A stretch of 25,702 nucleotides of DNA from Heterotrichella gracilis (Eukaryota; Sar; Xanthophyceae; Tribonematales; Xanthonemataceae), in assembly GCA_032358255.1 (NCBI GenBank), contig JAULBX010028891.1:1-25702 (forward strand), given 5' to 3'. Within the stretch, counting starts at the first letter, position 1. Each line of letters opens with the position of its first letter. Below are positions 1-8,783 of the stretch, piece after piece. The notes beneath the pieces were generated by a model. It ran no database searches, was not told the origin of the DNA, and worked only from the letters and a program-made list of their open reading frames with translations. The translations under genes were made by a program, and so were the position numbers.

Positions 1-540
1 CTTCAACCTGGAAAAGAAATACAATTCCTTTTCCAGGCTCAGCCACCCCCCCCCTGTGCAACCCTTCACTTCATTCAATTCTTCAACCTGGAAAAGAAAT
101 ACAATTTCTTTTCAAGGCTCACCACCATCCCCCCTGATTCAACCCTTTACTTCATTCAATTCTTCAACCTGGAAAAGAAATATATTTTCTTTTCCAGACT
201 CAGCCACCCACCCCTCTGATTCAACCCTTCACTTCATTCAATTCTTTAACCTGGAAAATAAATACAATTTCTTTTGCAAGCTCAGCCACCCACCCCCCAG
301 GTTCAAGCCTTCACTTCATTCATTTTTTCAACCTTTGAAAGAAATACATTTTCTTTTCCAGGCTCAGCCACCCACCCCCCTGATTCAACCCTTCACTTCA
401 TTCAATCATTCAACCTGGAAAAGAAATAAAATATCTTTTCCAGGCCCAGCCACCAACCACCAGGTTCAAGCCTTCACTTCATTCAATTCTTCAACCTGGA
501 AATGAAATACAATTTCTTTTCCAGGATTTCCCTTCATTCA
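1..540 (+). repeat. Minisatellite array, 80-82 bp units, each with an internal hairpin
   Basis: Units begin with CTTCAACCTGG at about 1, 81, 162, 243, 325, 407 and 489. Each holds arms CCTGGAAAAGAAAT and ATTTCTTTTCCAGG around a 3-nt loop, then a C-rich stretch (CAGCCACCCACCCCCC) and TTCACTTCATTCAATTC. Units differ by scattered substitutions, so this is an old array rather than a recent expansion. Confidence 0.92.
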
Positions 541-984
541 CTCTGTAAAAGAAATACATTTTCAACTTTAGGCTCAACACCCCAGTGTCAGCCTTGGCTT
601 CATTCACTCCTTCACCTATGGGAAAGAGTTGCCGGTTCTCTTTCTTTCCTTTACAACCTCTTGCCGTAGGGCCTGCTCAGCCCCCTGCAATCGATGCTGT
701 CTTAACATGGCATGGTTTTTGATTTATTGTGTTCAGTGCGAGAGCCGTATCAGTGGTGTGATGGTTGAAGACGTTTCCGAATAACACCGCAAAGACTGCA
801 GTCGCTCGCTACCAGTTCATATGTACAACTTGGCTCGCAGTCCCAATTTCTGTTGCGATCGATGGTTGCGGATACGCGATTGGAGATTCCGCGCTTGTGG
901 TTCCAACTCTGTTGCCGGATCGGGAATAGCCTAACGGCAAACAGGCTATCGACACAAAAAACCATCGCGTTTCCGAAAGTGAAG

Positions 985-1190
985 GATTGAATGAAGTGAA
1001 GGGTAGAATCAGGGGGGTGGGTGGCTGGGCCTGGAAAAGATGTTGTATTTCTTTTCCAGGTTGAAGGATTGAATGAAGTGAAGTCTGAAACTGGGGGGTG
1101 GGGGGTGGGGGGTGGGGGGACTGAGCATGTAAATGAAAGTGTATTTCTTTTCCAGAGTGAAGGATGGAATGATGGGCACGAGTGAGGTGA
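985..1190 (-). repeat. Inverted minisatellite units of copy A
   Basis: The sequence GTGAAGGATTGAATGAAGTGAAG followed by a G-rich stretch and CCTGGAAAAG/CTTTTCCAGG arms is the reverse complement of the 1-540 unit. At least two units are visible, at about 985-1062 and 1062-1160, with a degenerate third to about 1190. Together with the forward array it makes a long inverted repeat with a spacer of about 400 bp. Confidence 0.85.
1093..1119 (+). other. G-quadruplex-forming G tract
   Basis: Four runs of six G, each separated by a single T, lie in the inverted minisatellite block. Runs this long with one-base loops fit the classic parallel G-quadruplex pattern. The matching stretch in copy B, near 13140-13170, is shorter and irregular. 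Confidence 0.8.
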
Positions 1191-1432
1191 ACCCAACCCC
1201 GGTAACAAATTATAATTTCTAGTTATAATAAAATATTTTACAACTTAATTTTGCTATTCATTTTAATTACAACTTAAAACATGTGGTTTCACTCATTAAT
1301 CTGTTGATTTCACTGCTCTGGCTGGCTGAATTCACACTTTGAGCATGGGTTTTCACTGCCAAAGCACACCCCTTCAATCTCTACTAGGTTCACTCTTCTT
1401 CACTGAAATTCAAGGACTTCGTTGACCTCTAG

Positions 1433-2750
1433 TCCCCCATACAGCTCCGGGCATGAGTCTTGTGGATGTTGCGTACGAGTAATGATTCGAGCAAGTTAGT
1501 ATACAGTCCGAAGAGAGTGGGTGACAACGGGCAACCTTGTTTAACCCCTAATGAGCGGTGGAATAAGGGCATATGGCCCTCTGTAGGTGTCAGATCAGCA
1601 CACATTTCTGTACATGCTGATTAGCGCGCTCAGGAAAGTGCCTCTAATGCCTAACTGATGGAGGTGTTCCCAAAGCTGCGCCCTAGAAACTGTATCATAT
1701 TGTTGTTTGAAATCAACAAAAAAAGCGTACAGTTCCTCACCCTTACTGTTGGCCTTATCCACAGAAGGAAGCGCATTTTATCCGTACGGATAACATGCTC
1801 ATCCTCAACGTTAACCTAAACTCTTTCCTGAAACCAGCCCCTTTGCCCTAATACCCATGCATGTTTTTTGGCGCATATGCTGAGTCGCTGATCTAGGATC
1901 GTTGCGTACAGCTTTCCAATAATGTCCCCCACCGTGATCCCACGATAATTCATTGGATCCTCAGGATCCCTTGAGCCATCAAGATTGGGTGGATTACACC
2001 AATGGAGCACTGGTCAGGACACCTTGCTGAGGAACTCTGTGAACAATTCAAAGCACTCGCTACATGTTCGGGTACAGCGCTGAAGGTGTCGAGAATGTAC
2101 TCAGCTTGCATGCCATGGACATCAGCTGCTTTGTTCCGTTTCAGTAATTTACACGTTTCTAAAACATCAGGCGGTGATGCCAGCTGGCATTAAGAGCTGA
2201 GCAATCCGGTGTGGCGCTACTATCGGTAGCACATTTGCCAAGCTGTTCCAGAGCATGATGAGCAGGCATATTCATTTATGCCATTCATTAAACGTTTATA
2301 AACCTTTGTACCACCGCTGCACGCTAATGTGTGCATTTGAAGCAGCATACTTGGGCGTAAAAATCTTTCAAAGTTTGCAAGAATCCACCATGGCAAGGGC
2401 CACCAGTTGGGTTCCTGCCAGCCTGTTTAGCCTGTACCCCCAGCGTTTTTTTGCTTGCAAGAGCTTTCTATATTCCTTGTAGCCAAATGATGTAAAAGCA
2501 GCGTCAGCTGAGGTGGATAACAGGATTGCAACAAGCCGCTTCATTATATCCTTACATTGATTGTAATACCACAGTTTGCTTTGGTGCGCTGTGCTTTAGG
2601 TTTAAATTTCTGAAAGTGCGGTCGACCGCGTGAAGGATAGCTTTTCTAAGCAGGTTAAGACACGCCATACTGGCCTCTCCCGATGCAATTTTGAGCATGT
2701 TAATAACTTCAGGACGCTGCAGGGTACCCTTAACGGTCCGAGACAAGGCC
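1433..2750 (-). mobile_element. LINE-A remnant (non-LTR retrotransposon, reverse transcriptase)
   Basis: Translated on the minus strand in several frames, this stretch gives pieces in the order expected for a LINE ORF2. A pre-RT linker (FGYKEYRKLLQAKKRWGYR) lies near 2410-2480. The first RT block, DPEDPMNYRGITV and IGKLYATILDQRLS, is at about 1870-1960. Motif A, YAFFVDFKQQYDTVSR, is at about 1680-1735. Motif B, GVKQGCPLSPTLFGLY, is at about 1500-1550. Stops and frameshifts separate them, so it is dead. Sequence continues to SCMGD and then changes abruptly into the repeat element at 1433, before the YxDD catalytic motif appears. The downstream half is missing from the window, through deletion or insertion of the repeat. 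It may belong to the same family as LINE-D. Confidence 0.8.
1816..2010 (-). pseudogene. LINE-A reverse transcriptase, N-terminal blocks
   Basis: A 64-codon open segment contains NPPNLDGSRDPEDPMNYRGI, then IGKLYATILDQRLS. This is the conserved opening of LINE reverse transcriptases (D-P-x-x-YRGITL...GKLY...LxxRL). The usual next block is altered to KKHAWVLGQRGWFQERV, where most family members have Q-AGFR/GFR. It is a fragment of a broken ORF, not an independent gene. Confidence 0.8.
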
Positions 2751-2790
2751 CTATACAGCTGGCCATCTACCTTGTATCATATAAAGTGTT

Positions 2791-2847
2791 GTCAGTGCAG
2801 TGGCTTTAAATTATCGTCAGTGGCTTTAAAGTATCGTCAGTGGCTTT
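2791..2847 (+). repeat. Short tandem repeat, about 20-bp unit, three copies
   Basis: GTCAGTGGCTTTAAA recurs three times separated by TTATC or GTATC; the first copy has a 5-bp insertion (GTCAGTGCAGTGGCTTTAAA) and the third is cut short. It lies between the LINE-A and LINE-B remnants. Confidence 0.75.
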
Positions 2848-4699
2848 CCTGAATTTCCGGGGCGAAGAATATACAACGCCATCCATAGTGCCAATGATGT
2901 GTGTCATTGAGCACGCGGCTGCTGTGTAGAGCATGGTGTTCAAGCTGGGTTCTGATCTGATCGTGACATCTCATTTGCTGCTGCCTTGAGGCGCTTGATG
3001 CATTCTGCCAACTAGCCTCCAACTCTGGGTTGACATTTGCGTCTGTTTCCTGATTATAATAGTATACTGTTGGTGAACCTAGAGCACCAACAGGAGCTCA
3101 AAGACAGATTGGTGCCCAGAGGGCTTGCAAATTTCTCGTTATTTATATGTAGGTGGTGTTTGAGGACTTGCGTAACAGTGGGTTGCCCAGTGGTTGGAAA
3201 GTTGAAGTGGGGTTCCAGTACGTTTTTGTTTGTATCCTGGCTTGTCCCTTGTTAACAGTTTCTACACCTCCTCCTCGAATGTATGGACCTCATATCTGTC
3301 TTGAATTGCAGGATGCGTGCACTTTACATGGATGAATTGTGTGTACAGCAAGGATAGGCGCTGCAGGTTCAGGGTGCATTGGCATTGCCCATTATGATTA
3401 TACATACAAGCTTGCACCTCGGTGCGTGATGCTGGATCTTTGTCCTGTTGGGAACACTCCTGATTTCAATGTTAAATTGCAATGGGGGAAGTATATCCAC
3501 GTGCGGATTCACTGTTTGTCGTTTCAAATAAGTGTTTTTTTCGGATTGTTTGGTCTATGGTGCTGGGCCACATGCTGGTGTTTTCTATCGTAGTTGTGCT
3601 GAGTATTCCCTGTTTTACCATATTGGTGAGATTCTGATCCTCGCTGTGTGGGCTGGGGTCATTGTGTGCATGTTGCTGTTGCGGTCTCCAATATGAATCA
3701 GATGATGTAATCCTTGTTCTTCTTGTCCATTAAAAAAACACCATGTTCAGCAAGGTGTTCAGCAGCTTCGTAAGATTAGGTTGTCTAGGTGATGTGTAGA
3801 GCTGGGTGGGTGGTGGTTAGTGCATACTGGGTACCAGTTGTCAGTACCAGTTTTCAGGCGCGTCACTCTCCATGGGTGGGTTTAGACAGAAGGAGTTATA
3901 CCCACAATCACATTTGTCGCCATAGCAGCATGCTGCTTTCATTGTCAGACTTCATACATCAATGGAAATGGGCAGTGCCTGACCCTTGCAAGGCTTTTGG
4001 GTCATAATGCAGTTTGGTTATTTTTTGGTGTATGGAGCTGAAGAAGGGCACAGACAACATTTGCTGGTCTGTTTCGAGATGAATACCACTGAGGTGCAGG
4101 GCGGTGAGTTGCCAAATCCGCATATGGTATCTAGCCTGTCTGGCAAATTAAGGCGTGTTGAGGGATCCCATCAGTGTTATTTGATTTTGAATGTGATTGC
4201 GGCTGATGATACCATATTGTTCCTGGTCATTTACTGCATGGACAAGATATTGGGTCATGATGTGCATGTACTCCACCATGAGGGATTCCCTTCCGAAGTG
4301 CAACCGAAGCCAAATATGTCCCTGTCTTATAGGGCTAGTGCAGCAGTGGACATGTTAGAGCATAGGCTTTCTTTGTAGCCACTGGCAGTTGCCAGCATCC
4401 CATCCAACATAGATATCTGTTGGGTTGCTATGGCGCAATGCACAAGGTGTAGGTTATTTTCGGTTTGATTAGTTTAATGCATGTTTTAATGATGTTCATA
4501 TTTTGCTGGGCAGATGCACAAGAGACGGAGAGTGCATGCAGTTTGTGGGTAACAGCACTTTTGATTGCTTCAAACGGTTTGACACGGGTACCAGGTGTTC
4601 CAGTTGAAAGTCATTGTTCAAATTATGCCCAGATATGCGAATGGCTCTATTGGGGTGTGGTAAGTAATTGGGTTTTATTGAATGCATATCTGGGACAGG

Positions 4700-5326
4700 T
4701 TAGTGGCAATTCAAAATTGAGCTGCAGGGTTTGTGTAGTGGATGCCAGTAGTAACTGTTGTATTGTTGTTGCATGACTGACAGTCCTACCCAATCTGCAT
4801 GGTACGTGATCTTGTTTGCTTGTACCTGTACATCATCAGTGCTGTTGGTTCCAGCAATAAGATCGTCAGCGTAGGCAAGGCTGGCTGTGCAAATTGTTGG
4901 TGAACGTGAACCCTGTGATCCATGTCCCTGAGCCCCTACTTGAAGCCATCGCAGGATTGGCTCCATGTAGAGACTGAATAGGACGGGTGTTGATGTGTCT
5001 CCTTGCAGTGTGCCTCTGTCTACTGAAATGGGATTTGTGGGTCCATACGGAGTCACCACCTTCGTTGCCGCGCTGATATACAGATTGAGGACCGTGTCTA
5101 TGGCATCGGTTGGGAACCCAAGATCGTACATAATAATCAGCAGGCGGTCGTGTTCAATAGTGTTGAAATCGCATGTGTAATCAATTTGCAGGAGATGCAA
5201 TTCCTGTTTGTATGTTCTTGCATCCTCCATCATTGCAACAAGGTGTTGAAGCTGACGTGCAGGCCTGCGTACATTGTTGTCTGAATCCTGCTTGAGCTGG
5301 GCTGAGTATGGCATTGTCCTCTGCAT
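4700..5326 (-). pseudogene. LINE-B reverse transcriptase core
   Basis: This 208-codon stretch is the longest open reading frame in the window. RT motif A is LQIDYTCDFNTIEHDRLL (Asp49), motif B GTLQGDTSTPVLFSLYMEP (residues 105-123), and the catalytic YADD is at residues 152-155. In some LINE families a text like VQADKLTLYADW follows; here it reads VQVQANKITYHADWVGLSV. Upstream, the other frame supplies LSPAQAGFRQQ, so a frameshift lies near 5270-5290. Downstream the frame shifts near 4775, where the -SGNKTxVTGI-type block continues as SCNNNTVTTGIHYTNPA. Catalytic residues survive, but the ORF is broken on both sides. The first Met is not a real start. Confidence 0.85.
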
Positions 5327-5559
5327 AATCGTGAAGGATACATGTGATCATTCTGGTCCAAAGTTTGTAGATGGAATTGGATCATGTCTTGAACTTCAAC
5401 AGGGAGGTTCTAAAGCATTTCATTGATGATGCCATCTGGGCCTGGTGTTTTCCTGGATGCTAGCGCGCAGATGCAATCAGCAAACAATTGGTTTCGCTTC
5501 TGGAAGGTCAACAGCGTATTTTGTGCCATTGGTTGATTGCATCAGCATTGTGTGAAAGC

Positions 5560-5654
5560 GTCACGTGACCATGGAACCCTCCCGTGTGATAGGACTGGTA
5601 GATGTTCTAGGTCTACCATCATCGCAGTGCGGGAGGGTTCCATGGTCATGTGAC
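5560..5654. repeat. Near-perfect 95-bp hairpin inside LINE-B
   Basis: The 25-nt arm at 5560-5584 pairs with 5630-5654 with one mismatch; each arm contains CCATGGAACCCTCCCG. A further inner pairing (TGGTAGA with TCTACCA) lies in the 45-nt loop. It sits in the stretch between the endonuclease and RT domains of LINE-B. Confidence 0.85.
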
Positions 5655-6049
5655 GTGTGTCTAGGTCATTTATGACATTGACCTGTTCATGCTTTGCGTT
5701 CTTGTTGCAAACTTTCCAACCAGTGGATGTGCGTTCCATTCTGGGGGGCAGCTCAAGCATTGGCGTTTTTGTATGCCAGCTTCTGAATAGAGTCGGGCAT
5801 GTTGCCTATCTATTTCATGAATTGCTTCCCTTGCATTGTCAAGTTCTTGTTGTATTTATGTTTGCAAATATGCACGGGGTTGTTTAGCAGCTAGTGCATC
5901 AGATGTGGGGTGCGCTGTGGCAGCGGCTGTTTGGGGGTGGTTCATTATGTTTGCATTCAGTAGGTCAGTGGTTGGTAGGGTTGTTGCAATTTCTTCCCAA
6001 TTCCCTGCCCTTGTCAGCCTGCCCGTTTTAGATAATAATTTGCATAGTG

Positions 6050-6845
6050 CGGTGAGTTTTTAACTTTTTTTGTTTTGCTGGTATGCCTTGGTTTGTCATG
6101 TGTGCCCATCGGATTTCAGAGCACAAACATGACTTCTTGCGCTTGTACGAGAAGTTGCGTGACACTGGTGGCCATTCATTCACATAGGCTGTGGCCGGTA
6201 CCTTCCCTACGTGTGATAGTCTGTTTCTTATATCATCAAGATTGCTGTGGGTATCAAGCAATGTTTCGGTGCGGCGCCATGTTGGTGTAGTAATTTTCCC
6301 CATTGTGACAGCACGGATGGCTTTTGTGGTGTGAAGAAAATCTGTCTCTTTTGGTGAGTACATGGGTAGCCCTAAGGGTGGATGCTATGCGACATTGTGG
6401 TGTTGGCATTCCTATCCCCTGCAAGCGTAAGTAGGCGGTCGGTTTCTTTGCCTGTTGTAGTCATGGTGAAACAATAGTCATATATCTGTTGGGAAATCTC
6501 AGTGATGTCAGTCGGCATGTAGATATCCTAAAATGTGAATGGGATTGACTTGGGAAAGGATTATTTCCATGTGGATCATGTGACCAGCTAGCACATTCGG
6601 TACTTTGATATTGGGTTGCCCTAGAGAGTGAATTGCTTCTCTGATCAGAATTGAAACGCCTGCTGTATATGCCACAGATGAGGTGCGTTGCATTGTAAGC
6701 GGTGTGCGTGTTGCGCAGCTGTTTGCTTCTCTTCTGTTGAGATACTAGTTTGGTTTATGTAAGCACAGTAATGTCTACATTGGTGTCAAGGAGATATTGC
6801 TGGAAATCTGTTTGCAATGAGTGATACCCTCTTACATTCAGTGTG
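6050..6845 (-). pseudogene. LINE-B AP-type endonuclease domain, inactivated
   Basis: In LINEs this domain nicks target DNA to prime reverse transcription. Visible landmarks are LNVRG at 6841-6827; the block DITVLT-stop-TKL; AGVSILIREAIHSLGQ near 6665-6620; GDRNA near 6419-6405, where the family has GDFNA/GDWNA; and PTWRRTETLLD near 6275. The residue between LT and TKL is normally the metal-binding glutamate (LTETKL). Here the codon at 6757-6755 is TAA, one base from GAA. Further frameshifts follow. The identification is confident; loss of function is certain for this copy. Confidence 0.78.
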
Positions 6846-7112
6846 GAGATGGTGATATGCGACGGTCATGAGTAGGGCTGCTAGGGAGTGATGGTTTTTT
6901 CCTGAGGGTCCCTCTCCGGTGGCTGGAGAGGGCGGTTCAGTGAGAATGTGCATGTGGGGTGGTGGGCAGGGTGAGTCTGTGTCGCTGTCACTTGCAGTGA
7001 TGTGGTTGCTTGTCCCTTGCACTGTCAGCTGGGACTGCCAACCTGTGGGCTGTGGGTTTGTGTATCCAGCGTTGCAGCAGCTGTCATCATGCACGGATGG
7101 TAAGCTGTCCAT
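6786..7112 (-). pseudogene. LINE-B Pro/Ser-rich segment upstream of the endonuclease
   Basis: This open stretch of 108 codons is rich in Pro, Ser, Thr and His (for example DSDTDSPCPPPHMHILTEPP) with no recognised fold. It lies immediately 5' of the endonuclease and overlaps its start in another frame, so a frameshift separates them. It is probably the disordered N-terminal part of the ORF or the end of ORF1. It could also be noncoding 5' sequence. Confidence 0.35.
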
Positions 7113-7499
7113 GTCAGGGTAGATTGAATTTGCTCGGGTGTGGAGCTGTTATTGTGGCTGACTTTACTTGGGTGGGTGGAAGGTGGTAGGGCAGCAGGTT
7201 TATTTACCTGGCATTCTGCGGATTTTTCATTTGAGACCCATGGGGTATCTATGCGCTGCAGAGGGTTGCGTTTGGCAGGGGCTTGTACAATAGGGTTTGT
7301 TTGTTGGAAAACATGGGTGGCTTTAAACTGGCTAGTATCAATTGTATTGACAGTTGTCCAAGCCTGCTTTTTGTGGGTCTGTGTTGGTTTGTCCAGGATG
7401 ATATCTGGTCCTTCGAGGTTATTTTTATTAATTGTCTGTTCAACGGTGGGGCCGTTGGATGTATGACCATGGGAGTGATGGGGTCAATGTGTTGAACTT

Positions 7500-7735
7500 T
7501 ACCAGTTTACTAAAAAAATCATAGTGATCGTGTGGGAGTATATAGTCATATGGTAGTAGGACTACTAAGAAGGTGAGTGTCTGCAGGTTGATACTGCATC
7601 AGTATCATGATGGAGCCTTTCAGCCGCTCCAACGTGCTGCCGTTTGCAGTGGGATTGGGGTGTTGGCCATGGAATCTAGCCAAAATCATCCTTGATGTTT
7701 AATCAGGGCCGTGGCATACCCATGGTACAAATAAT
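7500..7735. other. Spacer with no recognised feature
   Basis: AT-leaning sequence between the presumed 5' part of LINE-B and the 424-bp inverted-repeat element. I see no coding signal, repeat or promoter motif that I can defend. Confidence 0.5.
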
Positions 7736-8159
7736 GCATACCGTACTGTCGGAAACCCAACGCGCACCCCAAAAAAGGTAATCATCAAACTTAGCACCCA
7801 CCAAACCCGCACCCTAAAACACAATCAATTTTCTTTTTTGCGCACCTAACCCGCAGGGATAGTGCAGATTAATCATTGAAACCAAATCAATGTGGCATGC
7901 CCGTAATGATGACGCAGATGCAGGCAACGCGGACAAAATGGGCAATCTCTCGTGTATATCACGGAGTTGCACTGTTATTGTGCGCTTTGAGAGTTCTGCT
8001 TCCAGGTTTTGGCCTATTGCGCATGCACAAGCGACATTAATTAACCCAATGCGGACCCAACGTGCAGGCCGAGAATAATTAATTAAAATGACTGCGCACT
8101 AACGCGCAGGCAAATAATTGAGTAATAAACCGCGTTGGGTTTCCAACAGTACGGTATGC
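7736..8159. mobile_element. MITE-like element, 424 bp, 29-bp terminal inverted repeats
   Basis: The left end (7736-7764), starting GCATACCGTACTGTCGGAAA, and the right end (8131-8159) are reverse complements over 29 bp with one mismatch. The interior has no transposase. It is rich in GCGCA/AACGCG motifs and AT tracts (TTAATTAA, ATTAATTAA). Flanks are ACAAATAAT and CCAGGGGAC; no target duplication longer than 2 bp is visible. Non-autonomous DNA transposons have this architecture. The superfamily cannot be assigned. Confidence 0.82.
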
Positions 8160-8588
8160 CCAGGGGACATGTGGCACCACAACCATGGCCAGGTTGCAGC
8201 GATATACATCTTAGTGTGTCCAAACAAAAGCTTGGGCTATGTGTGATCTCATATGTTGCAGCAAACCCGCCAAAGTCATCCACAAATCAAAGTTCATGAC
8301 TTTTGAAACTTTCCACCGAAATTTATTTGGAGGCCTGAAACCACAAACCCCCATTCCCATCGCAAAATACCACCGTATCTTTCTATGCTGTTTTTCAGGG
8401 CAGCTAGAGGGGCCCATGTTGTCCATAAATGTGCATGTAAATATGTCAATTCCACAATGATGTCAAAAGTTGCAAAAACTCCTGGCCCCTGATTTGACTA
8501 GAGAATTGAAAACAAACAATAAGACTAAACTGAACATTAGCGCTACGTGCACATGGCTGCATTTTTGTGAATTGCATCTATTACAATG
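8160..8588. other. 3' flank of the WD40 gene
   Basis: On the minus strand this follows the WD40 stop codon. TGTAA, the green-algal polyadenylation signal, occurs at 8585-8581, three bases after the stop, which may be chance. No AATAAA is seen in the first 180 bases. No other gene is recognised. Confidence 0.3.
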
Positions 8589-8783
8589 TCAGTCCAATGG
8601 AGAATGGTTAGCCCTTATGCTCCAAGCAGCAACAGAGCCATCACTGCCTCCTGTTACGATCAGAGAACCATTTTTTGAGATTGTAACTGCTGTCACATCT
8701 CCTTTGGAGGCTCCTTGGAAATGTTGCAATGTCAGCACCAAGTTTCCTGATATGTCCGATGCAAGCATACCAGTATCCAACAC
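8589..8783 (-). CDS. WD40 gene exon e (probable last exon)
   Basis: Acceptor GGATATGCAG|GTGTTG; 64 codons then TGA at 8591-8589. VLDTGML closes the previous repeat (VLD for the usual VWD). GDVTAVTISKNGSLIVTGGS then DGSVAAW is a complete canonical repeat, followed by a short tail SIRANHSPLD. Ending just after the last W fits a propeller C terminus. There is no good GT donor before the stop, so I treat it as terminal, although a further GC donor cannot be excluded. Confidence 0.82.
   Translation of the reverse strand: MLDTGMLASDISGNLVLTLQHFQGASKGDVTAVTISKNGSLIVTGGSDGSVAAWSIRANHSPLD

Larger units (their letters stand above)
1..1432 (+). mobile_element. Inverted-minisatellite (foldback-like) repeat element, copy A, left end outside window
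   Basis: Seen: about six and a half units of 80-82 bp run in one orientation from 1 to about 540. A unique-looking centre follows at about 600-985, then two to three units of the same sequence in the opposite orientation at about 985-1190. An AT-rich tail runs to 1432. The same order recurs at 12480-13552, and the similarity stops abruptly after TTGACCTCTAG (copy A) or TTGACCTTTAG (copy B), which defines the right edge. The left edge lies before position 1. Known: Foldback/Galileo DNA transposons have inverted ends made of tandem repeats, and some non-autonomous Helitrons carry minisatellites; the CTAG followed by T at the edge would also suit a Helitron end. Inference: a mobile, non-coding element. 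No transposase is seen. The long open frames across it are artefacts of a unit length divisible by three. Confidence 0.7.
3060..7470 (-). mobile_element. LINE-B: decayed LINE with AP endonuclease, RT and Cys/His tail
   Basis: On the minus strand, domains follow the order of a LINE ORF2. A Pro/Ser-rich upstream segment lies at about 7110-6860. An apurinic-type endonuclease opens with LNVRGYHSLQ at 6841 and carries GDRNA near 6410 and PTWRR near 6275. RT runs from about 5370 to 4500, with QAGFRQQ, LQIDYTCDFNTIEHDRL, GTLQGD and AYADDL. A degenerate connection/RNase H-like stretch follows. A Cys/His-rich segment near 3270-3340 contains VKCTHPAIQDRYEVHT. Many stops and frameshifts make it inactive. 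The 5' and 3' limits are estimates, and no target duplication or tail was identified. The same superfamily is represented by LINE-C. Confidence 0.8.

Noticed and set aside
56..505. 149-codon plus-strand open frame in the first array
   Set aside because: The repeat period is close to 81 bp, divisible by three, so frames stay open by chance. The repeated peptide just mirrors the DNA units. The 750-1208 minus frame is the same artefact.
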